Below are positions 7,473 through 15,981 of a DNA stretch of 64,000 bases, in pieces (position 1 is the stretch's first letter; each line of letters opens with the position of its first letter). Source of the stretch: Bacillota bacterium (GTDB lineage: Bacteria > Bacteroidota > Bacteroidia > Bacteroidales > Bacteroidaceae). The DNA is taken from positions 31,526-95,525 of the forward strand of contig JAMPFD010000011.1 in NCBI GenBank assembly GCA_023664625.1. Reading direction: 5' to 3'. A program made the translations under genes and the position numbers. The notes beneath the pieces are model-generated. The model did no database searches, was not told the origin of the DNA, and saw only the letters and a program-made list of their open reading frames with translations.

Positions 7473-8453
7473 TCAATTGTATTTTTTGAATAATTGTGCC
7501 AAACTTTGTGCATACAGGCTGATTTGCGTGAGACGGCTACGTTGCAGTTTGTCATTGTCTACGATTTCATCGAGAAAGTCGTTGATAGACTGGATCAGGA
7601 TGCGGCGTCCGAGTGCTTCCAGCCAATATGACCCATCCTCACGTATTGAATAATGGTCGTCTGTTATGGCATGTTGGCTCAGGAGTGAGAAGACGATATA
7701 GTCAATCCACACGCGGTAGAGTTCTATCACGTCATATACCAAGACCGGGCGGTTATAGTCATCACGATGCATGATGCCGATGTAAGGATCAACGCCGGCT
7801 TTGATGAGTGCTCCTTCTATTTTCCCATACAGCACACCATAACCATAGTTAAGCAGTGCGTTGGCTGCATCCATTGCAGGGTTCTGACTGCGTTTTGCAA
7901 AGCGGTACTCTTCAGGGAGGAATAGATTCATCGCATCGAAATATATCTTCGATGCGACACCTTCCCAACCACGTAACGTAGGCGAGATGTCGGATACTAT
8001 TTCACCTTGCAGGAGGGCAATCTTTGTACGATAGTCTTCCAGACGGTTGACGGCTTTGTTTACTATGTTTTGCTTCACTTGATTGTCTGCAGGCAACATC
8101 AGGAGCATCGCTTGCTGATTTTCAATTTTTCGTATGACAATGTTTTTTATCCATTCCACCGAGTCAGGAGAGAAGGTGAAGGCAAGTTGCCCTTTGCGTA
8201 TGGTTGAGATAGAACCATATTTAGGACTCCAGACACGTGCTATAGTCTTGCCGGACTTATCCATAAACAGCACCTCTATTTCATTCTCAACGGCAAGCAT
8301 TACTGCATCACTTGTAATCTGGGCTCCTCGGCTTATCTGTATTGACTTTATGCCAATTGCCGGTATTCTTTGTTTGCCGTCAGAGTTTATTATGACAAAT
8401 CCTTCGTTGTCACGGCTGAGGGATGTTCCAAAACTGTTTATAATCAGTTCCAT
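7473..8453 (-). CDS. cas1: CRISPR integrase Cas1
   Basis: The 326-residue Cas1 starts at the ATG at 8453 (MELIINSFGTSLSRD), the usual family start; the longer frame to 8495 overlaps the helicase end and is unlikely. The N-terminal beta sandwich is followed by the helical catalytic domain. The metal-binding residues are visible: Glu in RGWEGVASKIYF, His in GIMHRDDYNRP, and Asp/Glu in LVYDVIELYRVW. It is not fused to a reverse transcriptase. Cas1 integrates spacers at the leader-repeat junction together with Cas2. It sits in the order helicase, cas1, primase, cas2, overlapping or abutting both neighbours, so all four are probably co-transcribed. Confidence 0.96.
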   Translation of the reverse strand: MELIINSFGTSLSRDNEGFVIINSDGKQRIPAIGIKSIQISRGAQITSDAVMLAVENEIEVLFMDKSGKTIARVWSPKYGSISTIRKGQLAFTFSPDSVEWIKNIVIRKIENQQAMLLMLPADNQVKQNIVNKAVNRLEDYRTKIALLQGEIVSDISPTLRGWEGVASKIYFDAMNLFLPEEYRFAKRSQNPAMDAANALLNYGYGVLYGKIEGALIKAGVDPYIGIMHRDDYNRPVLVYDVIELYRVWIDYIVFSLLSQHAITDDHYSIREDGSYWLEALGRRILIQSINDFLDEIVDNDKLQRSRLTQISLYAQSLAQLFKKYN

Positions 8454-8466
8454 AATTGTATATTTA

Positions 8467-9891
8467 TCACATAAGGTAGAAATCGTCGACGACATACAAG
8501 TCTTTTCTTGCGCGTGTCATAGCGGTGTAAATCCATTGATAGACGTATGGTTTTGGCTGCAATGGCAGATTTCTTGGAATATCAAGATAGACATTGTCCC
8601 ATTCACCGCCTTGTGACTTATGGCAAGTCAGTACATAGCCATAGACGCAGCGAAGTGCATTGAGGTAGGGATCACTCATCATACATTGGTTGAACATAGA
8701 TGACTTTTGTTGTATCCCGTTATTTCTCATTCGTATGAAGAAATCTACAAACAGTTCTTTTTGCTGCTCTTGTGAAAGGTTTGTCTGGTTTGAGTAGACA
8801 ATGTCTGCAATCATCAACTGTGAGTATACTTTCTGTGTGAAGAGTTCTTTGACACTTACCTGTACAAAGGTAAGTCAGGCACGATGAACTTCCTTTCCTA
8901 TGTCGGTTATTTGAACAAGGTCACCATTCATCAGCCCAGATATGGAGTTGTTCTGTGTGACAAGCAACAGATCGTTCACGGCAATCGTTGGTTGTGTGAT
9001 TCCCAATGATGGTCTTATTAATTTTGTTGCAGTGTCACACTGTCTGTTAGAGAATGTAATCATTGTAGAAATGTTATATCCTCTTTCCTTTATGTCATTA
9101 ATGTATAGTTGCATCAATTCCGATGCATTATTCACCAGATGTATGTTCCTGCATCCTTTGAGAGGAAATTTTGCCCATTTCCATGGCTGCGGATTGAAAT
9201 ACAGCCGTCTGAGTTTTTGGGATGCGATGACAATATCATTGCCTTTTGCCTGACGGACTATTTCTGTCAGTTCTATAGTCTCCGCATCAATTCCGAATGT
9301 CATATCGAAATATTGCGAGGTGAGAGCGGGGGAGAACTTCTGATTTACAGGAGGAAGCTGGCAGGCGTCTCCAATGAATATGTATTTCCCGTTTTTATCA
9401 TATTGCAGCAGGTCGTTCAGAATGCGTCCGCTGCCGAAGATTGCTTGTGCGGCGGTTTTTGATTCCGCATCAGAAATCATGGATGCCTCATCCACAATAT
9501 ATATGTTTTTCTCTTCAGATGTTATCTGTAATGGTTCAAATACCAGCAACAGCTGTCCTGTTTTGTCAACATTAGCTTTTTCCCGTTCGTGTACGACATT
9601 CTCTATATTCTGATTGAAATCGGAATATTTATAAACCAGTCCGTGTACGGTGCGTGTGGGGCATCCTGTAGCATTTGAAAGAATTTTAGCAGCTCGTCCT
9701 GTTGATGCCAGCAGGAGGCAGTTGCAGTCTTCTGTTGCCAGTTTGCTTAGGAGTTCTTTTACAAGAGTAGTCTTGCCTGTGCCGGCGTACCCTTTTAATA
9801 TGAATACACGGTTGTCTGAGTTGACAAATTTCAACAACTGGGATAAGGCATTGCTTTGGCAAGGCAGGAGTGTTATCTTTTTATTTTCCAT
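8467..9891 (-). pseudogene. RecD/UvrD-like superfamily 1 helicase interrupted by an in-frame TGA
   Basis: The first part (from ATG 9891) has Walker A GYAGTGKT, a TGRAAKIL segment, Walker B IYIVDEASM and GDACQLPPV, the order of a RecD-like SF1 helicase. It stops at TGA 8875-8877 after V-H-R-A. The same frame then continues without interruption from 8874 to 8467 and holds the expected C-terminal motifs: TCHKSQGGEW and YTAMTRARKDLYVV. So one nonsense codon, not a frameshift, splits an otherwise intact helicase of about 474 residues. Re-initiation at TTG 8817 or ATG 8814 could give a separate C-terminal chain. The start overlaps the upstream CARF-HEPN gene by 11 bases and the end is 14 bases from cas1. 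A helicase here may unwind DNA for spacer capture (inference). Confidence 0.85.
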
Positions 9892-11605
9892 AATCTCTGA
9901 ATCGTTTGAAGTGAAATTCGATTCTTTTGGAACCGTCAGGCAGAATTTCCGCAATACGGTATGTGGTGGAGGATATGCATTTTATGCCATGTTGATGTAG
10001 TTTTGAGACTATTTGGAATGTCAGGCACATCTCGCCCATGATATGCACCGTAACTTTGTTGTCTTTTACCAGTGTCAGTATCTCTGCGATTTTTTTGTCT
10101 GCCAGTTCTGAGATGGCATCTTCATCGTCAAACGGGTCAACGTTTGGGAATGGGATATCGATGCATTTACCGTACTCCATGGCAGCGCTCAGTTGTTCTT
10201 CCGACCATTCTGATGACGGATGGTTTGAAAGATTTATCAGAAGCTTTGGAGTGTTGACCGATTCCTTGTTGTCACATAGCTCGGCTTTCGGCTCTGCTTC
10301 TGCTGTGTTGTCCGGTTCCTTGTTGTCACATAGTTCGGCAATAATCTTATCAACATATTTTTTGATATTTCTTTTCAGTTTGTCTATTGATTGTGGATTA
10401 TTGCGCATTCCTGAATGGTTAAAATCATTGCGCAACCTTGTCAGGTGGCAAAAATTGCGAGCCAAAGATTCTGTTAGTCTCTCATCGCATTCCACTTTTT
10501 TTGACAGTTTCAATAGTTCTGCGTCTGTTATATTGTTCTCTCTGTTTTCTCCTTTTACTGCGCATGCCGCATTCACTGTGCCTCTCATAGTCTCATTGTC
10601 AACAGGAATGTTGTTACGCTCACAGAAGAATGTGACAATACCTTCCTGTAACTCGGTTATTGCGGTTTGATACATTCCGTTGTCTGCGCACCATTTTGCC
10701 GCCATCAGACAGTTTTTTGCACTTTTGCCAGCTACAAAACCGTTTAATGACATTTTGATTTTGTCCATAACAGGATTCAGTGGCTGGATGAAAGTGCTGC
10801 TGATGGTCTCGGAAGTTGCCAGCAGTTTTTTTAATGTCGTTGCGTTATAAATGTCAACTCCCCTGCAAAATTTCATCTCGTCAACAAATGTGCCCAAGCC
10901 CTTGACAAAGGCATTTAGATTCCTTGCCGACTCATCTTTATTGTTGTTCCTCAGAATGGAACTGGTTTGGTGCCGGCTGAGCTCAACAAGCTGGCTGACA
11001 CTTCCATTCTCTATGAAATCAGCGGCGGCATGAGTCCAATCCTGCAGTAGAGACAGTGGCAAGAGGTCTACAATAGGTGCCTCACCGTCATTGCGTGATT
11101 CGTAGTTGCCGTATGAAATTCCTTTCACACTGATATTCTTCAGGAACTTCGCGTAATTCCCCAATACAAGGACAAGCATTGGGAGATAACGGAATCCATG
11201 AGTCAGGTCGAAGTATACTTCGTCTCCATCCTGAAGAATTTCATAGACAGTATTGAATATCTCCCACATCTCAGATTCGTCTTTGCCTTCAACAATGTCA
11301 ACAGCTTGTACATTGATTGGCAAATCCATATCCTCAATTACATCGCAGAGTCCTTTGTAAGCCTCATTCTTTTGCTCGTGGAAGTTGTATCTTTCGTTTC
11401 CCGGGACAATCCAATTCGTTGCTTTAGCCTTGCTTGTCAATAAAATATAGGCAGCACAATCTTCCGTCCAAGACTTTACATCATGATACTCAAGCATTGC
11501 TTGCTGTATAAATCTTGTCTCGGAGGAAAGAAAATCATTCTTTCTGTATCTGCATTTGCCATAAAAACCTGTTCCGAGAACAGATAAGAAAACCTTTCTT
11601 GCCAT
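9881..11605 (-). CDS. CARF-HEPN ribonuclease (Csx1/TM1812, TIGR02221 type) with extra C-terminal domain
   Basis: This 574-residue protein has three parts. Residues 1-200 form a CARF domain: FLSVLGTGFYGKCRY at the start and FDLTHGFRYLPML at about 132-144, the cyclic oligoadenylate pocket signature. Residues 200-425 are helical and end in a HEPN active site R392-N-D-F-N-H397. A linker with a duplicated ELCDNKE unit (about 424-453) leads to residues 454-574: LLINLSNHPSSEWSEEQ, then DIPFPNVDP. That last domain resembles small CRISPR-linked proteins of the Csx20-like ring-nuclease kind found in Bacteroidetes; this assignment is from memory and less certain. Cas10-made cA4 or cA6 would activate the HEPN RNase. 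If the tail degrades the signal, the protein is self-limiting. Confidence 0.85.
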   Translation of the reverse strand: MARKVFLSVLGTGFYGKCRYRKNDFLSSETRFIQQAMLEYHDVKSWTEDCAAYILLTSKAKATNWIVPGNERYNFHEQKNEAYKGLCDVIEDMDLPINVQAVDIVEGKDESEMWEIFNTVYEILQDGDEVYFDLTHGFRYLPMLVLVLGNYAKFLKNISVKGISYGNYESRNDGEAPIVDLLPLSLLQDWTHAAADFIENGSVSQLVELSRHQTSSILRNNNKDESARNLNAFVKGLGTFVDEMKFCRGVDIYNATTLKKLLATSETISSTFIQPLNPVMDKIKMSLNGFVAGKSAKNCLMAAKWCADNGMYQTAITELQEGIVTFFCERNNIPVDNETMRGTVNAACAVKGENRENNITDAELLKLSKKVECDERLTESLARNFCHLTRLRNDFNHSGMRNNPQSIDKLKRNIKKYVDKIIAELCDNKEPDNTAEAEPKAELCDNKESVNTPKLLINLSNHPSSEWSEEQLSAAMEYGKCIDIPFPNVDPFDDEDAISELADKKIAEILTLVKDNKVTVHIMGEMCLTFQIVSKLHQHGIKCISSTTYRIAEILPDGSKRIEFHFKRFRDYGK

Positions 11606-11617
11606 ATATTATATTTT

Positions 11618-12715
11618 TTAAGCTTTTATTCCTGTTATAATTTTGTCAAAACGTTCCGGTATTTGCTGTAATGCGGTTTTGTCCTTTGTTCCACAGACAA
11701 CATTCAATTTCGCTTCCCGTGATTTTTCTCCTATATCTTTTAATATTGGATAATATGAAAGCAGGACGCTGTATGACTTGTCACTCCCATAATTCTGTCG
11801 TATAATCCCCATCTTATTGATGTTGTCCTGATTGACATATCCGGATTTGCATTCCACGAAAAGAAGTTTGTTGCCAATGTTCACAAGTATGTCTATTTCG
11901 TTTTTGTCCTTGTCACGGACTCTCGAAGTCTCTTCTTTTGGTTGGAAAGTCACGCCTGTCCATATTTCATATCTATTGCCGGACCACTTGTCTATGGCAT
12001 CAGCGACAAGCACTTCCCACCATCGCCCCTCAAGCAGAAGCTTACGGACTTCAGGATGGTTGATGTCCAATAAAACCGCATCATCCTTTTCTATGCGGAT
12101 TGAAGTTGGAGATGCGCTATAATGTATCGTTCCGTCATAATAACCGTTTCTTAATTCGTTGGAACGATACAGTCTGCCAAGTTTTTCAAATATTTTCTTA
12201 TGTTGCTCAACAAACTCCATTATCGTATGGGAAACAGACAATGTGGCATCGTTTTGTTGGTAGATTTCGTAGTTCTTCAGTGTTTGTCCCTGCAAGGCAA
12301 ATATTGTTTTGCTGTCCACCTTGCAGTGCAGTTTCTCTGACTGATAAGTGCGGAGGTCTATGAACTCATCCGAATTTGTGTATATTATGCGGGCGTCATG
12401 TCGCTGGGCGACAATAAAAGCCCCCACCGCCATGATTTTCGTTCCTCCCGTGACATTATACATTATTTCATCTGTAGCCTCCATTTTATTATGTATGTCT
12501 TCACAAACAGCGATAATGGAGCTGATTTCAAAAGCATTGACACTGCAGATGATTGTGCATTTTATGTCATGTGACTCTAACACATGCTTCAGTCTTTTTG
12601 CGATGCTTTTATTTTGCATTGTGCCAACAATGTACACATGTTGCGGCAAGAACTCCATTATTGGATAATATGTTGGCAGACATTCTTTGCCAAGTAATGT
12701 TATATGGATTTTCAT
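11618..12715 (-). CDS. card1: CARF-domain nuclease of the Card1/Can2 type (DUF1887)
   Basis: This 365-residue protein has an N-terminal CARF domain (YNVTGGTKIMAVGAF at about 86-100) and a C-terminal PD-(D/E)XK nuclease domain. The nuclease residues are visible: E234 in GRWWEVLVAD, D275 in NEIDILV and E288-C-K290 in LFVECKSG. Card1/Can2 enzymes are activated by cyclic tetra-adenylate from Cas10 and nick or degrade nucleic acid, putting the infected cell in dormancy. Its ATG overlaps the csm5 stop (ATGA), so it is translated as part of the csm operon. A second CARF effector follows 12 bases downstream. Confidence 0.9.
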   Translation of the reverse strand: MKIHITLLGKECLPTYYPIMEFLPQHVYIVGTMQNKSIAKRLKHVLESHDIKCTIICSVNAFEISSIIAVCEDIHNKMEATDEIMYNVTGGTKIMAVGAFIVAQRHDARIIYTNSDEFIDLRTYQSEKLHCKVDSKTIFALQGQTLKNYEIYQQNDATLSVSHTIMEFVEQHKKIFEKLGRLYRSNELRNGYYDGTIHYSASPTSIRIEKDDAVLLDINHPEVRKLLLEGRWWEVLVADAIDKWSGNRYEIWTGVTFQPKEETSRVRDKDKNEIDILVNIGNKLLFVECKSGYVNQDNINKMGIIRQNYGSDKSYSVLLSYYPILKDIGEKSREAKLNVVCGTKDKTALQQIPERFDKIITGIKA

Positions 12716-13833
12716 TGTTTACTGTCTGTTATTGTCAGTCTGACAAAGCCTAATAAAGAACAGGGGCCTGATGTGACACGTCGTGATTTCGGGAAATCAT
12801 ACTCAGTATATCTTTCATTATGGGGTCTTGCTTGTTTTATTACATTCTCGAAATAGTCACTGTTTTCTGTCCATGCTCCGGTAATGAACCGCCAGCCACT
12901 GCCATGACCTATGCGAAGGACACACGACTCGCCATCCTTGCATTCCTCAACAGTGGATAATATGTCCTTACATTTATCTATATATTTCTCTATACAGTTA
13001 GAACTATCCTGCTCCGCATTTTCCCGTTTCTTCCAATATTTTATTTCTGATTCCAGAAGTTGTTTTGTATGATTGTTGATTGTGCGGAATAGTTCCGGTA
13101 AAGATGATAAACAGTCAGGAAGGGGCTTCACATAAGATTTGCAATGCTCGTATTTTTCCAAATCAAGTTTTATGTCGAAGGCTGATTCGTCTTTAGGCAC
13201 CAACACCTCTACAAGCTGCGGTTTTGATTCGTCGTAGTAATCTAGGAATTTACGCTCGTTAATATTCACCATACGTCTGGCACTTGTCATCAAACCGCCG
13301 AATCTGGCGTCGCCAACATGGAGAAATCTGAAGACACTTTCGTTCGGATTACTGCCAAACAGGTCATTCTCGGCGGCCTGGTTTTTGTTGTAGTTCGGAT
13401 TTTGCTTTAGGTATGCATTGATCTGTGCTTGCCCCTCACCATGCAGAAGCTGCGCCAAAACGGCAGTCCGTATCGCTCCTTTGATAGAACTTCCCGGTAT
13501 GTACGGCCAGCCCATTCCGTCATGGATGAATGTCTTCAGCTGCTTTTCGGTCTTTTTAAATCCAAAGTCAATAATACGGGCATAGTCGTCTACAACAGCT
13601 TTGGGAGCATATTTGGCAACAAGCTCTGTCACAGGCCTTTGGCGTTCTATGTGGATTATCCATTCATCCACGTGCTCAGGACCTATGATTTTCATTAATT
13701 TCTTTGCATCAACCACAGCAAGGACATTATACCCCTCTGAGTCTTTTGCCTTGAAGAAATCAAGGCCTTCCGTTAATACTTCTCCGGAACCGATATGCAC
13801 TGCCGTCAATGTCTCAATTTTTATCTTGCTCAT
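12712..13833 (-). CDS. csm5: Type III-A effector subunit Csm5 (RAMP)
   Basis: This 373-residue RAMP protein opens with IETLTAVHIGSGEV and has the GWPYIPGSSIKGAIRTAVL segment typical of Csm5, then FGSNPNESVFRFLHVGDA. A glycine-rich stretch RIGHGSGWRF lies near the end. Csm5 caps the crRNA 3' end of the Csm filament and is linked to crRNA maturation. The gene follows csm4 with a 4-base gap and its stop overlaps the start of the card1-like gene. Position and motifs agree, so the call is secure; the central region (about 230-290) is more divergent. Confidence 0.93.
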   Translation of the reverse strand: MSKIKIETLTAVHIGSGEVLTEGLDFFKAKDSEGYNVLAVVDAKKLMKIIGPEHVDEWIIHIERQRPVTELVAKYAPKAVVDDYARIIDFGFKKTEKQLKTFIHDGMGWPYIPGSSIKGAIRTAVLAQLLHGEGQAQINAYLKQNPNYNKNQAAENDLFGSNPNESVFRFLHVGDARFGGLMTSARRMVNINERKFLDYYDESKPQLVEVLVPKDESAFDIKLDLEKYEHCKSYVKPLPDCLSSLPELFRTINNHTKQLLESEIKYWKKRENAEQDSSNCIEKYIDKCKDILSTVEECKDGESCVLRIGHGSGWRFITGAWTENSDYFENVIKQARPHNERYTEYDFPKSRRVTSGPCSLLGFVRLTITDSKQ

Positions 13834-13837
13834 AACA

Positions 13838-14818
13838 CTATCTGATTTTCAAGGTTACAGCTCTCCCGCTACGGTATACAGGATGGACATTCTTGTCGTT
13901 CCAGTCAGGGCGGAGATTAACTACTTTTCCAACAAGGGACTTTGTTGTCTCGAAGACAGAACCTTCCCCGAAGGCATAGACCATTTTCTTACGTAAATGG
14001 CGGAATTCTTCAAGACTGCTTCCCGCCATATATCCGCCTCTAAGAAGAAGGGAGTAGCGAGGAGAACCGTCAAGCAGTCTGTTAAGTTCCTCTTCTGTCG
14101 GGATGAAAAGTGATAGTGACATTCTTCTTCTCGCATCTTGAGGCTCATCAAAAGAGAACGGTTCTTTTGCAATCTCCACATCAAATTTTCCTCCACCAAC
14201 ATTTTTATCGGTTCCTATTCCATTCTCGCCTAATTGAGCGAATAGTCTTGACATTAACTCCAACACATCGCCTTTTGCGTCAGTGAGACAATACAGTCCA
14301 GCGTCCTTGTTGAAATAATTCCACTCAAAATAGAATGGTTCCGCGTCTTTGGAACCGTCACGCGGCACAGTAACTCGCTGCATGACTTGTGACTTGAATA
14401 ACGGCTCGAGATGTTTGTTTCTTGGCACAATGAAGCTACCTTGTATTTGGCTCTTGGATATACATGGTTTGCCGCCGGTTAAGAGCTGCTTCCACAAGTT
14501 CTGCTCAATATACTTTACTTTCTTGAGCTTTTTGCGGCACTCGCTCTCTTCCGCATCTTCCACTACGACATTCAATAGCCCCTGTGGTTTGGGAAGAAAG
14601 TAGATGTCTTTGTAAAAGGGAAAAGCGGAACTCATGGAAAAAGATGTAAGAAACTCCTCCACATTGAGTGGCATTCCCGTAGCGACTCCAACAGCGGCCA
14701 AAGCCGATGACAGAGTGTCCGAATGCAACTCTAACGAGGAACTATCATAATTATCCCTGCCGGTACCGATATGGAGTGGCGAGAGATTATACATTTTTAT
14801 AATGGACAGTAGAACCAT
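13838..14818 (-). CDS. csm4: Type III-A effector subunit Csm4 (Cas5-like RAMP)
   Basis: From the ATG at 14818 the protein is about 326 residues. It starts MVLLSIIKMYNLSPLHIGTG, a RAMP beta strand and glycine loop, and later carries QIQGSFIVPRNK and GIGTDKNVGGGKFDVE, the glycine-rich loop of Csm4. Csm4 binds the crRNA 5' handle and contacts Cas10 at the foot of the complex. A TTG two codons upstream overlaps the csm3 stop and could also serve as start. It lies between csm3 and csm5 in the usual type III-A order. Confidence 0.93.
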   Translation of the reverse strand: MVLLSIIKMYNLSPLHIGTGRDNYDSSSLELHSDTLSSALAAVGVATGMPLNVEEFLTSFSMSSAFPFYKDIYFLPKPQGLLNVVVEDAEESECRKKLKKVKYIEQNLWKQLLTGGKPCISKSQIQGSFIVPRNKHLEPLFKSQVMQRVTVPRDGSKDAEPFYFEWNYFNKDAGLYCLTDAKGDVLELMSRLFAQLGENGIGTDKNVGGGKFDVEIAKEPFSFDEPQDARRRMSLSLFIPTEEELNRLLDGSPRYSLLLRGGYMAGSSLEEFRHLRKKMVYAFGEGSVFETTKSLVGKVVNLRPDWNDKNVHPVYRSGRAVTLKIR

Positions 14819-14820
14819 AA

Positions 14821-15444
14821 TCAATAGGTTTTCTCTTCTGGTTCTTCCCAGTTTCTGAATATAACATGACCATATCCTCGCGAACCGCTTCCGCCAAGGT
14901 AGTCGTCTTCCAATAGGCTGACGGCTTGCTTTAATGTCTGTTTCAACTCTTCTTCATTATCACTGTCAAATATGTTAAGAATCATCGTCAGATTAAATTC
15001 TGCACCGGCCGGTACGCGCTCGAAGGTTCTTGGTATTGATTTCGCTGTGATTCGGTTGATGCTTGCTTCCGTTTTGCTTTCTGTGTAAGGGAGGTCGGTG
15101 TTTTCAAGCTGGTCACCATTGAGGAGTTCTGCATCTCTGACGATTAATCTTGACGGATGGCTTTCTTTTTCACTGCCGGAGACGCCAAACAGTGCTCCTG
15201 ATTTTGATTGCGCACTGTTGCTTGGGTTGCCATTGTTTGTTTCTCCGTTATACAGTTCTGTCAAGGAACGCATTTTCCCCTTCAGTGAACTGCCTGGAAT
15301 GTAAGGCTTGTTGTCAATTGGGTTGCGGACAACAAAGTTGTCTGGTCCTCCGATGTTCAAAGCTGCATTTGTACCACCGATATGCAAACCGGTCTTAACC
15401 TCTATAATGCCTGTATAAACAAGTTTCTTTATCAATCTATTCAT
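14821..15444 (-). CDS. csm3: Type III-A backbone RNase Csm3 (Cas7-like)
   Basis: This 207-residue protein shows KTGLHIGG, then PDNFVVRNPIDNKPYIPGSS followed by LKGKMRS, and ends with LGGSGSRGYGHVIF. All are hallmark Csm3 segments. By alignment with well-studied Csm3 proteins the catalytic Asp corresponds to D35 in G-G-P-D-N-F, and it is present, so target RNA cleavage at 6-nt intervals is expected to be intact. Csm3 subunits form the backbone along the crRNA. At 207 residues it is slightly short but complete. The stop overlaps the csm4 start region. Confidence 0.95.
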   Translation of the reverse strand: MNRLIKKLVYTGIIEVKTGLHIGGTNAALNIGGPDNFVVRNPIDNKPYIPGSSLKGKMRSLTELYNGETNNGNPSNSAQSKSGALFGVSGSEKESHPSRLIVRDAELLNGDQLENTDLPYTESKTEASINRITAKSIPRTFERVPAGAEFNLTMILNIFDSDNEEELKQTLKQAVSLLEDDYLGGSGSRGYGHVIFRNWEEPEEKTY

Positions 15445-15464
15445 TGTGGTGTCGTTTTTGTGTG

Positions 15465-15980
15465 TTATTGTCCATTATTTGCCTTGTGGTATGCCAGAAT
15501 GGCTTCCATTAAATTGCAGAAATTGATGTATGATTTCTCATCATTCACATAATTGTATGCTTTTTCAAAGACCTTCTTGAAAAGTTTTAATCCATTGTTG
15601 CCAGGGTTTCTTCCATACGCATACGCGACTTTAGGGCGGAGTAGGAAGAACGAAGCTTTTTCCTTTTCAAATCCTCCCATCTGAATGCGCTTTATTTCAC
15701 AATAGACATTGCGGATTTGAGAATTGGTGAGCTTGTATTTCGCCATGGCGCAACCCATTTCCTCTGCAAAATCAGGTAATTCTTTTGTGGCACCTTCCTG
15801 TATCCATTCTTTTATACAGACTTCTTTCTCTCTAAGCTTGTTTTCTTCTTTCAGAGCTTCATCGTTTGGACTTTTAGGGTGCTTATACGCCCATTCTATT
15901 CCAGCTCTAAGCTTGTTTTCTTCTTTCAGAGCTTCATCGTTTGGTCTCTTACTGAAATTTGTGTTTTGTTGGTATCCCAT
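15465..15980 (-). CDS. csm2: Type III-A small subunit Csm2 with duplicated N-terminal segment
   Basis: This 171-residue protein has a C-terminal part (about 55-171) with the helical Csm2 pattern: AMAKYKLTNSQIRNVYCEIK, LLRPKVAYAYGR, and a final helical segment. Csm2 forms the inner filament that contacts target RNA. The N-terminus is unusual. The segment PNDEALKEENKLR occurs twice, at about residues 13-25 and 38-50, because a 75-bp stretch is duplicated in the DNA (15830-15944). This adds 25 residues to the N-terminal tail. Csm2 is normally 110-150 residues. The duplicated tail is probably disordered and may be tolerated. Confidence 0.88.
   Translation of the reverse strand: MGYQQNTNFSKRPNDEALKEENKLRAGIEWAYKHPKSPNDEALKEENKLREKEVCIKEWIQEGATKELPDFAEEMGCAMAKYKLTNSQIRNVYCEIKRIQMGGFEKEKASFFLLRPKVAYAYGRNPGNNGLKLFKKVFEKAYNYVNDEKSYINFCNLMEAILAYHKANNGQ
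15830..15944. repeat. 75-bp tandem duplication inside csm2
   Basis: A 40-bp perfect direct repeat (15830-15869 and 15905-15944, both starting CTCTAAGCTTG) is offset by 75 bp, keeping frame. It looks like a recent tandem duplication in the csm2 5' coding region. Confidence 0.9.
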
Positions 15981-15981
15981 A

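Noticed and set aside
6448-8453. Reverse transcriptase associated with Cas1
   Set aside because: No YxDD motif or RT domain is present in cas1 or its neighbour; the neighbour has primase-type motifs instead.
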